From: Polynucleobacter necessarius
GTDB taxonomy: Bacteria; Pseudomonadota; Gammaproteobacteria; Burkholderiales; Burkholderiaceae
Reading direction: 5' to 3'
Assembly (NCBI RefSeq): GCF_900095175.1
Contig: NZ_LT606946.1
Coordinates: forward strand, 472,057-536,056
Length of the DNA: 64,000 nucleotides
A program made the position numbers and the translations under genes. The notes under the pieces are model-generated. The model was given only the letters and a program-made list of their open reading frames with translations. It searched no databases and was not told where the DNA came from. Shown one piece after another: positions 1-7,741 of the stretch; position 1 is the first letter of the stretch, and each line of letters starts with the position of its first letter.

Positions 1-252
1 CTTGCTAGCATGGATCAGAGAGCCCGTTTGCAATTACGCCTTCAAGAGACGGTAGAGAGCTTATCGGTTCTGGTGTTAACTTACTATGCGGTAAGTTTAT
101 TAGCCTATGTCGCTAAAGGCGGAAAAGAGGCTGGTCTCGCCATTCATCCGGAGATTATTGCTGCAATAACAGCCCCAGTAGTGGCGATCACCTTCTTGCT
201 AATTAGCAAACGACGACGCAAGCGAATTGCTGGGATGGGTAAATCGCTCTAG
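1..252 (+). CDS. DUF3422 family membrane protein, C-terminal end (partial)
   Basis: This is the last 83 codons of a gene that starts before the window. The frame is open from base 1, so the ATG at 10 is an internal methionine. The fragment begins with an Arg/Leu/Gln-rich coiled segment (RARLQLRLQETVE), then has a hydrophobic helix (LSVLVLTYYAVSLLAYVA), a short loop, a second hydrophobic helix and a basic tail (KRRRKR). That two-helix end with a cytoplasmic basic tail matches my memory of the C-terminus of DUF3422 proteins, an uncharacterised membrane family common in Burkholderiales. No function can be given. It is followed at once by a strong terminator. Confidence 0.7.
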   Translation, partial: LASMDQRARLQLRLQETVESLSVLVLTYYAVSLLAYVAKGGKEAGLAIHPEIIAAITAPVVAITFLLISKRRRKRIAGMGKSL

Positions 253-254
253 AC

Positions 255-286
255 ATTAAAAAAGAGGCCGAGGCCTCTTTTTTAAT
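255..286. terminator. Bidirectional rho-independent terminator
   Basis: A perfect inverted repeat: 15-base arms at 255-269 and 272-286 with a GC core (GAGGCC/GGCCTC) flanked by A-run and T-run. It gives a U-tract on either strand, so it can end both the DUF3422 gene (plus) and the convergent fccB (minus). Confidence 0.9.
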
Positions 287-302
287 GGGCGTAAATACTT
301 CT

Positions 303-1583
303 TTAACCCAAACTATCTGCCCAGATATTGTGAGCCCAGCCCCACGCATACACACCTTCTAGAGTCGATGGTGCAGGCGATAGACCACCAGCTCCTTTAA
401 CAGGCAAGAAGGTTTTCTTCTCAGCATCATATTGATGCACACTAGCCACGTGAACCACATCCCTAGCATTAACAAAGCTATAGCAAGTATTAGTGACCAC
501 TGGCGCTGGATTGACTTCCCAGCCGCTGAGTTCAGCAACAATAGCTGCTGCTGCTGCAACCTTGGCATGCTGATTGGCCATATGTCCTGACTTTGGCATT
601 GTTGGAGCAATCTGAATCGAGTCACCCAAGACGTGAATATCCTTACGCGCTGTCGATTCAAAGTTGAGGAAGTTTACATTCACCCAACGTCCATTGGAGT
701 TGGCTAAACCTGTCTTCATGGCAATTTCACCGGCAGACATTTGCGGCAAAACATTCAACACGTCAGCCCTCACATCATCAGCAACTTCCAGTTTGAGAGT
801 TTTGGTTTTAGCGTCTACACCAACTACATTATGTTTAGGTCGATACTCAATAATGCCAGCGTACTGCTCGGCCCATACCTTCTTGAACAAACCTCCTTTG
901 GAGGTGACATCCTGGTTAGCATCCAAAATTAATACTTTACCCTTAGGATTGTGTTGCTTGAGGTAATTTGCAACCTGGCAAGCACGCTCATAAGGTCCAG
1001 GAGGGCAGCGATATGGCGCCTCTGGAATGCTAATTGCAAAAGTACCGCCTTCGCGCATGGCGGCGATTTGTTTATGTAGGGCAACAGTTTCAGGACCCGC
1101 TTTCCAGGCTTGCAGGGTTACGCCATCTTTGTTAGCTTGTGCGAGGCCCTCAATACTCTTGAAGTTCAGTGATATGCCGGGAGATACGACAGCTTTGTCG
1201 TAACGTAAAGTTTTGCCGGAGGCGAGGGTTACCGTTTTCTTATCCGGATCAATGCTGCTGACGCTGTCTTGAATAATCTTGATGCCATGACGCTTGCTCA
1301 GTGTGTCATAAGGCGATGTGATTTCAGCTAGAGTTCGTGAGCCGCCAACAACCAAATTGGACAGTGGGCACGAGATAAAAGAGGTATTTGGCTCTATGAG
1401 GGTCACTCGCGCTGTGTTGCTAGAGAATAGACGCAAATACTTGGCAGCAGTAGCGCCACCATATCCACCGCCGATAACGAGAATTTCTGCTTTTTGTAAA
1501 GTGGCTGCTTTTGTTTGGGTAGACAGTCCTGCAAGTAAACCTACTGCTGCAGCGCTCTGACCTATAAAATGTCGACGATCCAT
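303..1583 (-). CDS. fccB: Flavocytochrome c sulfide dehydrogenase, flavoprotein subunit
   Basis: A 426-residue periplasmic FAD protein expected to oxidise sulfide to sulfur and pass electrons to the adjacent cytochrome c. The N-terminus has a twin-arginine-like start (DRRHFIG) followed by a hydrophobic stretch and an AxA-type cleavage region near residue 26, which fits Tat export of a folded flavoprotein. The FAD-binding GGGYGG lies at about 38-43. Cys72 (ISCPLSN) and Cys367 (NTCYSF) sit where the family has redox-active cysteines, and the C-terminal FCSD flavin-binding region is present. The start is fixed by AAGGAGG, which overlaps the stop of fccA. Length is normal and I see no lesion. It could be called SoxF, but no other sox gene is visible here. 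Confidence 0.88.
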   Translation of the reverse strand: MDRRHFIGQSAAAVGLLAGLSTQTKAATLQKAEILVIGGGYGGATAAKYLRLFSSNTARVTLIEPNTSFISCPLSNLVVGGSRTLAEITSPYDTLSKRHGIKIIQDSVSSIDPDKKTVTLASGKTLRYDKAVVSPGISLNFKSIEGLAQANKDGVTLQAWKAGPETVALHKQIAAMREGGTFAISIPEAPYRCPPGPYERACQVANYLKQHNPKGKVLILDANQDVTSKGGLFKKVWAEQYAGIIEYRPKHNVVGVDAKTKTLKLEVADDVRADVLNVLPQMSAGEIAMKTGLANSNGRWVNVNFLNFESTARKDIHVLGDSIQIAPTMPKSGHMANQHAKVAAAAAIVAELSGWEVNPAPVVTNTCYSFVNARDVVHVASVHQYDAEKKTFLPVKGAGGLSPAPSTLEGVYAWGWAHNIWADSLG

Positions 1584-1592
1584 GGCGCCTCC

Positions 1593-1922
1593 TTATTGTT
1601 TCTTGCCAAGTTGATTGGCAATAGTGGTGAGTTGTTCATCGGTATAGCCTTTTGCTAGCTGGGGCATGATGGTGCCCTCTAAGGTGCCAGCCTTGTAAGC
1701 CTTAAGTTTTGTCAGCATCTCTTGGCTGGTTAAGTTATTGATGAGTGGCATCCCACCATCAACCACACCCTTGCCATCAGTCCCATGACAATTAGCGCAG
1801 GTTGCAGCAAGGCTACGTTTATATAGCTGGTCAGCAGTCTGTGCAAAGCTGAGGCCGCTCCACTGGCTCAAGCCAATCAAGGTGCCAGCCACCAAAATAG
1901 GTTTTAGGTGCTTCACTCGCAT
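1593..1922 (-). CDS. fccA: Single-haem c-type cytochrome, FccA/SoxE-like
   Basis: A 109-residue exported cytochrome c. A hydrophobic signal peptide ends near SFAQ, followed by one haem motif CANCH and a GTDGKG loop typical of class I cytochromes c; the distal Met is probably in the TIMPQLA segment. I place the start at 1922 (MRVKHLKP), because GGAG lies about 9 bases upstream, whereas the ATG at 1940 has no ribosome binding site. It is the first gene of a two-gene operon with fccB (9-base gap) and should be the electron acceptor of the flavoprotein. Several flavocytochromes c have a two-haem subunit; this one is of the short single-haem type. Confidence 0.82.
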   Translation of the reverse strand: MRVKHLKPILVAGTLIGLSQWSGLSFAQTADQLYKRSLAATCANCHGTDGKGVVDGGMPLINNLTSQEMLTKLKAYKAGTLEGTIMPQLAKGYTDEQLTTIANQLGKKQ

Positions 1923-2106
1923 AGGAATAGTCTCCGTCATACATACAGCAGTTCTAAGGAGGATGCTAATAAATCCTATCTTAATCAGATAGCGATTGGA
2001 ATGGTGGTTTTACTTAGATGAATTTTGAATATGCTTAGAGTAAAAAATGCAGGTATTGATGCCGATAGTTTTTAGCTTTTAAGCCCAAGACCTATAAACT
2101 AGCGAT

Positions 2107-3828
2107 ATGCGTGGCACTTTTACTTATCGAAATGCTCTTTTCATCTTACTTCTGGGTGTATTCACCTACTTGTATGGTTTAGATAGTCGCTTTGCCCCAA
2201 AAAATGGGGATGAATATCCCTATATGCACATCGTTCGGATGACTGCGGATGCTGGAGCTTGGCTACCCCTTCAATCTGAGATGGATGGCATTAAAAATAC
2301 CAAGCCTCCCCTGGTGTTTTGGGAGGGTATCGCTAGTACTGCTTGGGGTAGTGATTGGAGTCTTCTTGCGTTACGTTGGCCCAGTGTTTTATACACGGGC
2401 TTAACGGCATTTTTCTTATTTTTGGCAGTCGCTCGCTTTAGTGGAAAAAAGCAGACCGGCTTGCTGGCAGCTTTAGTGTGGCTTTCTTTTTTTGCAACTT
2501 ATCGCTATGGCCGCCCATTCCTCACTGATCCCCCGGAAGTATTTTGGTTGAGCTTGCCATTCTTTGCGCTGCTCTATTGGGGTAGAGCAGCTTTTGAATC
2601 TAAGCTCTTATTTCCGCTGTTGGCGGGCGCCTCTTTTGGTATGGCCTTATTGTCAAAGTCCTTTGCTTACATTGTTCCCGCTGCGTTTGCCTTAGGTCTT
2701 TTTTACTGGCGCTGGCGAGGGTGGAGTATTCCAAAAGTCTTTTTGAAAGACTTATATAAAGTCATTTTGATTGCTCTGCTTGCTCTGGGTATATTCGCGC
2801 TCTGGTTTGTGCTGGACCCTTTTCCAGAGGCAGTCTGGAAAGAGTTTGTTCTGGGTGAGAACGCTGGTAAGTTCGAGGCACGAAGCTCTCATTACCTACT
2901 TGATCTAGTGCGTGGAGGAGATAGTATTTGGATGCTGGCTTTAACAACTCTAGCAAATGCCGGTCTATTCACTTTTGTTTTGATTTCTGCTTTGCTTCAA
3001 TGTTGGAGGGAGCGTCGATTTATATCGCTTGAAGAAGGCTTGCTGCTTCTCTTGGTTTTAGCATTTTTTATCGTATTTAGTTTGCCAAGTCAGCGCTCTG
3101 GTCGATATCTGCTGCCAGTGATGCCGGCATTTGCCGCTCTAATCGCAATGTACTGGGATCGATTGCCTTTATGGGGATTTCGGATTGCATTGCTTTTGCA
3201 GTTGATCTTGCTTTCTGCGCTTTCTTGGGTTGGCGGAAATTTACAGTTATCGGATTTCTTGGGTCAGTCTGGCATTTGGAATTACTCCCCATGGCATTGG
3301 GGATTCATGGTGACTTCAATTGCCTTGGTATTGCTGGGTATATTGAATCGAGATCGTAGTAAGGTAATTGCTTTGGCGGGTTACTTTCTTTGCTATTGCG
3401 CACTCACTACTAGTCTGTCACTTCTAGAAGGTGCTGTAGGCCGATACTCTCAATCCACTATTCAGGATATTGCTGGAAAAGATGTTTGGGTGCCTTGTGA
3501 CTACCGCGCTAAAGATGAGGAGTATCGACTCTTGTTGCCGGGTGCAATATTGCATGGCTATTTGGCAAAGGATGCTACCCAGATTGATTTGCTCACCAAT
3601 ACGTATCCATTAGTAGCTATTCAGTCGGCAATAGGTGTAGAGCCTGTGCTTTGTGAATCTTGCCAGATCGTCGGTAAGCGTATGGAGATGCGGGCCCGCC
3701 ATTCCGATGCTGAAATTCAGGCGATACTTAAAGGTCATATTGGAGAGCATCTATTTGTGAATGAATATTTAATTTCTACACCTGCAACTATGACCTTACC
3801 ATTGGTAGGTAAGGACGCTTGTCGATGA
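2107..3828 (+). CDS. GT39/ArnT-like membrane glycosyltransferase
   Basis: A 573-residue polytopic membrane protein with roughly a dozen hydrophobic helices in the N-terminal two thirds and a soluble C-terminal region. Just after the first helix comes NGDEYPY (34-39), the acidic motif that PMT/ArnT enzymes carry in their first periplasmic loop for catalysis. Next come a Lys/Pro pair (KNTKPPLVFW) and RPFLTDPPEVFW, both ArnT-like. The enzyme is expected to move a sugar from a polyprenyl phosphate to a periplasmic acceptor such as lipid A or a protein; the substrate cannot be read from sequence. It is the first gene of a three-gene operon, its stop overlapping the next start (ATGA). No lesion seen. 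Confidence 0.8.
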   Translation: MRGTFTYRNALFILLLGVFTYLYGLDSRFAPKNGDEYPYMHIVRMTADAGAWLPLQSEMDGIKNTKPPLVFWEGIASTAWGSDWSLLALRWPSVLYTGLTAFFLFLAVARFSGKKQTGLLAALVWLSFFATYRYGRPFLTDPPEVFWLSLPFFALLYWGRAAFESKLLFPLLAGASFGMALLSKSFAYIVPAAFALGLFYWRWRGWSIPKVFLKDLYKVILIALLALGIFALWFVLDPFPEAVWKEFVLGENAGKFEARSSHYLLDLVRGGDSIWMLALTTLANAGLFTFVLISALLQCWRERRFISLEEGLLLLLVLAFFIVFSLPSQRSGRYLLPVMPAFAALIAMYWDRLPLWGFRIALLLQLILLSALSWVGGNLQLSDFLGQSGIWNYSPWHWGFMVTSIALVLLGILNRDRSKVIALAGYFLCYCALTTSLSLLEGAVGRYSQSTIQDIAGKDVWVPCDYRAKDEEYRLLLPGAILHGYLAKDATQIDLLTNTYPLVAIQSAIGVEPVLCESCQIVGKRMEMRARHSDAEIQAILKGHIGEHLFVNEYLISTPATMTLPLVGKDACR

Positions 3829-5072
3829 GCCGTGTAATTGCTTTTTGTTTTTTATTACTTGCTTCTGTGCTTGGCTATCTACATATTGATAGTCGCCCAA
3901 TATGGGCTCCATTTGCAGGTGAATACCAAGTTAACAGTGCGCCGCAAGTGGATGATACTCCTCAGTCAATCGAGGATGCAAAGCCAGCAAAGAATCTTAA
4001 GCATATTGCGCCAGCAAAGATCACACAGCCAACCCTAAGGATGGATTGGTTGCCAGATACTGGCGCCCCTTCAGTACACGCCGCCTCCTTAATTGCGCTG
4101 AAAGATGGTGCGATTCGAGCCTTCTGGTTTGCAGGGAGTCGCGAAGGTGCACCAGATGTGGTGATTAATACATCTGTGTTTGATCCGCAGGCAGCCAGGT
4201 GGAGCGCTCCAACTGTTGTAATGGATCGAGTTAGTGCAGAAAAGGGTCTATCCCGTTACATTGCTAAATTAGGTAACCCCGTTCCAGCAAGAATGACGGA
4301 TGGTCGCATGCAGTTGTTTTTTGTAACCGTATCTATTGGAGGTTGGGCAGGTAGCTCAATCTCATCAGTGATTTCAGATGATGAGGGTTTGACTTGGGGT
4401 CGGCCCCAGCGCTTGATTAGCTCACCCTTAATTAATCTGAGTACCTTGGTAAAGTCCCCGGCTATCCCATTTACGGATGGACGCTTGGGTTTGCCCGCTT
4501 ATCACGAATGGATTGGTCGCTTTGGTGAGTTCCTCAGAATCGAGGCGAGTCAGGTTATTGATAAACGACGTATGAGCTCTGGTAGGGGTGCGATTCAGCC
4601 TGTAGTTTTTACTGATGGGCCTCAAGAGGCAAACGCTTTTTTCCGTCAAACACGGCCAAGCTCCCAGCCAAAACAAATCCCCGTCAGTGAAACCAAGGAT
4701 GCTGGACAGTCTTGGGTTGTAACAAAAGATCTTGAAATTCCAAATCCAAACTCAGCCCTTGCCGCACTTACTTTGGCTAATGGCACAAAATTAATGGTGC
4801 TCAATAATATTGAAGCAGCACGTTATCGATTGGTAATGGTGATGTGTGAGCCAAACTCTACTCAATGGCGAGTGATTCAGGTGCTTGAAGATGATGAGAC
4901 TTTGCTCAACAACTTGCATCAAGAATTCTCGTACCCGTACTTAATATCTGCCAATGGTGAGGACGTCCATCTTGCCTATACCTGGAATAGACAAAAGATT
5001 AAGCATGTGTACTTTCCGGCTGCCTGGTTTAACTATGCTGTAAGCAGTCTTAAAGAAAAGGATGCGCAATGA
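3825..5072 (+). CDS. Membrane-anchored sialidase-like (BNR/Asp-box) protein
   Basis: A 415-residue protein with an uncleaved-looking N-terminal hydrophobic helix (about 4-20), so probably periplasmic and anchored. Asp-box-like motifs are visible: SDDEGLTWG near 184-192 and a second, KDAGQSWV, near 290. These mark a six-bladed sialidase propeller. The segment FAGSREGAPDVVI resembles the arginine-containing active-site region of exo-sialidase-like proteins, but a true sialidase activity is not shown. The start is set at the ATG at 3825, which overlaps the previous stop and has AAGGA upstream; a TTG at 3819 is also in frame. Translational coupling to the glycosyltransferase suggests joint work on a surface glycan. 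Confidence 0.72.
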   Translation: MSRVIAFCFLLLASVLGYLHIDSRPIWAPFAGEYQVNSAPQVDDTPQSIEDAKPAKNLKHIAPAKITQPTLRMDWLPDTGAPSVHAASLIALKDGAIRAFWFAGSREGAPDVVINTSVFDPQAARWSAPTVVMDRVSAEKGLSRYIAKLGNPVPARMTDGRMQLFFVTVSIGGWAGSSISSVISDDEGLTWGRPQRLISSPLINLSTLVKSPAIPFTDGRLGLPAYHEWIGRFGEFLRIEASQVIDKRRMSSGRGAIQPVVFTDGPQEANAFFRQTRPSSQPKQIPVSETKDAGQSWVVTKDLEIPNPNSALAALTLANGTKLMVLNNIEAARYRLVMVMCEPNSTQWRVIQVLEDDETLLNNLHQEFSYPYLISANGEDVHLAYTWNRQKIKHVYFPAAWFNYAVSSLKEKDAQ

Positions 5073-5692
5073 TGACCCCCTATTTACAAATCATTGCATT
5101 GCTTGAAATATCGCTTACTTGTGCGGTAGTGTTGATGATTCTTCTACAAAAACTATCATCAACAGAGATCCCATTTTTAATTCGACTGCTGATAGTTTTA
5201 TTACTAGGCAACCTATTTTTCTGGCCGCTGGGAATATCGCTTGAATTACCTTTATCAGCCTTTGTCCGTGGAGTCACGGGGGAGCTCAGTATCGTGACAA
5301 TGCTTTTGTTGTGGAGCTCCATACTGCCTGCTGCACAAAAGACGCCGATGGGATTTAAAGTCCCTTTAGCAATCATTGCAATTGTGTTTTATCCCCTAGC
5401 GTTAGGCTTTGGAATGTTCGACCCCTATGTATGGGGCTATAGTGCCATTGGGTTCTTGGGTGCCGTCATTCTCTTAGCGATGGTATGCGGTCTGGTTGGT
5501 TGGACCAAAGGTGTTTGGATTATTTCAGTTGCCATCATTGCTTGGGCAGCCCATTGGCATGAGTCAGCGAATCTCTGGGACTATCTCCTTGATCCTTTCC
5601 TGGCGATCTGGGCTCTGTTTGCCATCCCCAGCACAATCTATCGGAAGCGTCGTGAAAAGGCGCAATCAGGATATCTTTTTAGAGCGGGTTGA
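5069..5692 (+). CDS. Multi-pass membrane protein of unknown function
   Basis: A 207-residue, very hydrophobic protein with about six predicted helices and a short basic C-terminal tail (YRKRREKAQ). I do not recognise a family. The start ATG at 5069 overlaps the previous stop (TGA 5070-5072), and a second ATG follows at 5072. As the third member of a tightly overlapping operon with a GT39-type transferase and a sialidase-like protein, it may be a flippase- or scaffold-type partner in glycan modification, but that is only context. The operon ends at a strong terminator about 50 bases downstream. Confidence 0.65.
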   Translation: MMTPYLQIIALLEISLTCAVVLMILLQKLSSTEIPFLIRLLIVLLLGNLFFWPLGISLELPLSAFVRGVTGELSIVTMLLLWSSILPAAQKTPMGFKVPLAIIAIVFYPLALGFGMFDPYVWGYSAIGFLGAVILLAMVCGLVGWTKGVWIISVAIIAWAAHWHESANLWDYLLDPFLAIWALFAIPSTIYRKRREKAQSGYLFRAG

Positions 5693-5740
5693 TTGACTAT
5701 AAAGTAGGCGTTGATCCAACCGATGATGTGGGTGCAATAA

Positions 5741-5767
5741 AAAAGGCCAGCTATAAGCTGGCCTTTT
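5741..5767. terminator. Bidirectional rho-independent terminator
   Basis: Arms AAAAGGCCAGCT (5741-5752) and AGCTGGCCTTTT (5756-5767) are perfectly complementary around a 3-base loop. The A-run and T-run flanks allow use on both strands between the convergent glycan operon and the tctC-like gene. Confidence 0.9.
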
Positions 5768-5793
5768 AACAACATTTGGGATCCGGTTAAGGA

Positions 5794-6786
5794 TTAATCA
5801 GAAATCTTTGATTTACGAATTAATGGACCCCACTTATTGAGCTCTGAATCAACTTGAGCCTTAAGGGATTGTGATGTGACTTTATCCATTGAAACAATGT
5901 CAATACTGGACTCATCAAGACGCTTTTTAATATCTGGATCTTTCAATGCGGCTTTCAAGGTAGCATTCACTTTCGCTATAACAGCTGGTGGAGTGCCTTT
6001 AGGTGCATAGATACCATGCCAGACTTTAACGTCAAAGCCTTTTAAGCCTTGCTCATCTAAAGTAGGAATATTAGGCAAGCTTGGTAAGCGCTTTGGTGTT
6101 GTTACACCAAAAGTTTTCACTTTGTCTGCTTTGATGTATCCAACAGTCTGAGTAGTTTGATCGCAGAGCAGGTCAACCTGACCGCCCAACAAATCAGTAA
6201 GGGCTGGACCTGTACCTTTGTAAGGAATGTTGGTTAGCTTAACGCCTAAACGGCTTTGGAACAGTAGGCCACAAAGTTGAGAAACGGCGCCTGGACCAGC
6301 ATTAGCCATAGTTACTTTAGAGCCATTAGCTTTGATATAGGCTTCGAGTTCTTTAAAGTTATTTGCTGGCAAATCTTTTTTACCTAAGAGCACCATTGGT
6401 ACATCAACAACTTGACCGATGTATTCAAAGCTCTCTAATGGATCGTATGGAAGCTTGTCATAAAGGGCTGGTGCAGTTGCCATGCCAATGTGATAAATAA
6501 ACAGTGTGTAGCCATCTGGTTTTGCGCGTGCAACTTTGGTTGCTGCAATTGTGCCGCCTGCACCAGTTACGTTTTCAACTACGACAGTTTGCCCAAGTGA
6601 CTTGCCCATTGGTACAGCGAGCAAACGAGCAACAGTATCTGTAGGCCCACCTGCTGAGAATGGAACCACCAAGGATATCGGCTTGGTTGGATATGCTTCA
6701 TTTGCTGCTAAGGCTTGTGTTGATAAAAGGCTGCTGGCAAGAAAAAGCGTTCCTACGCTAGCCAGTAAAGTTTTCTTTAATTTCAT
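5794..6786 (-). CDS. Bug family (TctC-type) periplasmic solute-binding protein
   Basis: A 330-residue tripartite tricarboxylate transporter receptor. It has a Sec signal peptide (MKLKKTLLASVG... cut after ALAA, about residue 27), then the Bug hallmarks: YPTKPISLVVPFSAGGPTDT near the start, VVENVTGAGGTIA, and PYKGTGPALTDLLGGQVDLL in the middle. Bug proteins bind carboxylates in the periplasm. No tctA/tctB membrane genes are nearby, which is usual for this expanded family. It lies downstream of, and co-oriented with, a CitE-like lyase, an MmgE/PrpD protein and a MaoC-type hydratase, so it may bring in their organic-acid substrate. An upstream-type GGAGACTTAA lies 5' of the ATG. Intact. Confidence 0.88.
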   Translation of the reverse strand: MKLKKTLLASVGTLFLASSLLSTQALAANEAYPTKPISLVVPFSAGGPTDTVARLLAVPMGKSLGQTVVVENVTGAGGTIAATKVARAKPDGYTLFIYHIGMATAPALYDKLPYDPLESFEYIGQVVDVPMVLLGKKDLPANNFKELEAYIKANGSKVTMANAGPGAVSQLCGLLFQSRLGVKLTNIPYKGTGPALTDLLGGQVDLLCDQTTQTVGYIKADKVKTFGVTTPKRLPSLPNIPTLDEQGLKGFDVKVWHGIYAPKGTPPAVIAKVNATLKAALKDPDIKKRLDESSIDIVSMDKVTSQSLKAQVDSELNKWGPLIRKSKISD

Positions 6787-6845
6787 TTAAGTCTCCGTTA
6801 ATGTGTGATGCGGGGTAATTTTGCCACTTTTAGCAATTATCGACT

Positions 6846-7691
6846 TTACGGCTTGCCGGTAATGGCAAGCGTCCTTTGAGCCAATAAGACCACTGGCCGG
6901 TCAATCATGCGACCATCTAATTTCACGGCGCCACCCTTAGATGCTTTATCCGCTTCAATCACGCGATGTGCCCAAGAGACTTCTGCGGCAGTAGGCATAA
7001 AGGAAGTCTTCACTAGGGAAACCTGTTTTGGGTGGATGCATAGCTTGCCACCAAAGCCCATTCTTTTCGCGCGCTCCGCATCGTCTGTAATGCGCTCAAT
7101 GTTGTCAGTAGAGGGAGTAACCCCATCAATTGGAGGGGCAATTTGCGCCAAGCGTGAAGCCAACACAATCTGAAAGCGTGCCGCTTGTAGTTCGGTTTCT
7201 TGGGCGTCACACACCATTCCCAAGTCTGCCTGCAAATCAATATTGCCCAAAGCCAGACGTAATACCTGCTCAGAGTTTGCAATCTCATTAAGGCGATCAA
7301 GGCCAATGGCAGTTTCAATCATTGGAATGATTGCTGTGTTTGGCAGGATTTGTGCTGCACCATTAATTTGGTCGAGAGATTCACTCTTAGGAATTAACAA
7401 ACAGGCCGCATCTAATTCTTGAACCAAGATTAGATCCGCTGAATAAAAATGACTGCCAGGAGAATTCGATCGAATGATCAGACGGTTTTTTTGTTCTGCA
7501 CTAAACGTAGGCCAGGCAGAGCGTATAGCAGCACGTGCAGATTCTTTTTCTTCCTCAGCAACTGCATCCTCAAGGTCAATGATGACACCATCGGCGCCAC
7601 TATCTAAGGCTTTAGTAAATCGCTCTGGGTGTGTGCCAGGAACAAATAAGAATGTACTGCTAAATCCAAGGGGTGTATCAAGTGGGTTCAT
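6846..7691 (-). CDS. HpcH/HpaI (CitE-like) CoA-ester lyase
   Basis: A TIM-barrel lyase of the CitE/citramalyl-CoA/malyl-CoA family, 281 residues from the ATG at 7691. Visible motifs: FVPGTHPERF near the start, GADGVIIDLEDAV (Mg-binding acidic pair), a mid-protein IIPMIETAIGL with the metal-binding Glu, and GFGGKLCIHPKQV near the end. The frame stays open upstream to a start at 7787, but that would overlap the preceding gene and begin with a non-homologous segment, so I prefer 7691 despite a weak ribosome binding site. It probably cleaves a 3-hydroxyacyl-CoA such as citramalyl-CoA or malyl-CoA; which one is not decided by the sequence. Confidence 0.83.
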   Translation of the reverse strand: MNPLDTPLGFSSTFLFVPGTHPERFTKALDSGADGVIIDLEDAVAEEEKESARAAIRSAWPTFSAEQKNRLIIRSNSPGSHFYSADLILVQELDAACLLIPKSESLDQINGAAQILPNTAIIPMIETAIGLDRLNEIANSEQVLRLALGNIDLQADLGMVCDAQETELQAARFQIVLASRLAQIAPPIDGVTPSTDNIERITDDAERAKRMGFGGKLCIHPKQVSLVKTSFMPTAAEVSWAHRVIEADKASKGGAVKLDGRMIDRPVVLLAQRTLAITGKP

Positions 7692-7741
7692 CAATGAGGC
7701 TTTATTAAAAATGAAGCAAAAGAGAAAAAATGACTCTGAAG

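Noticed and set aside
4428..4676. Antisense open frame inside the sialidase-like gene
   Set aside because: No start signal, and the composition is a reverse image of the coding strand; the plus-strand gene has clear Asp-box motifs.
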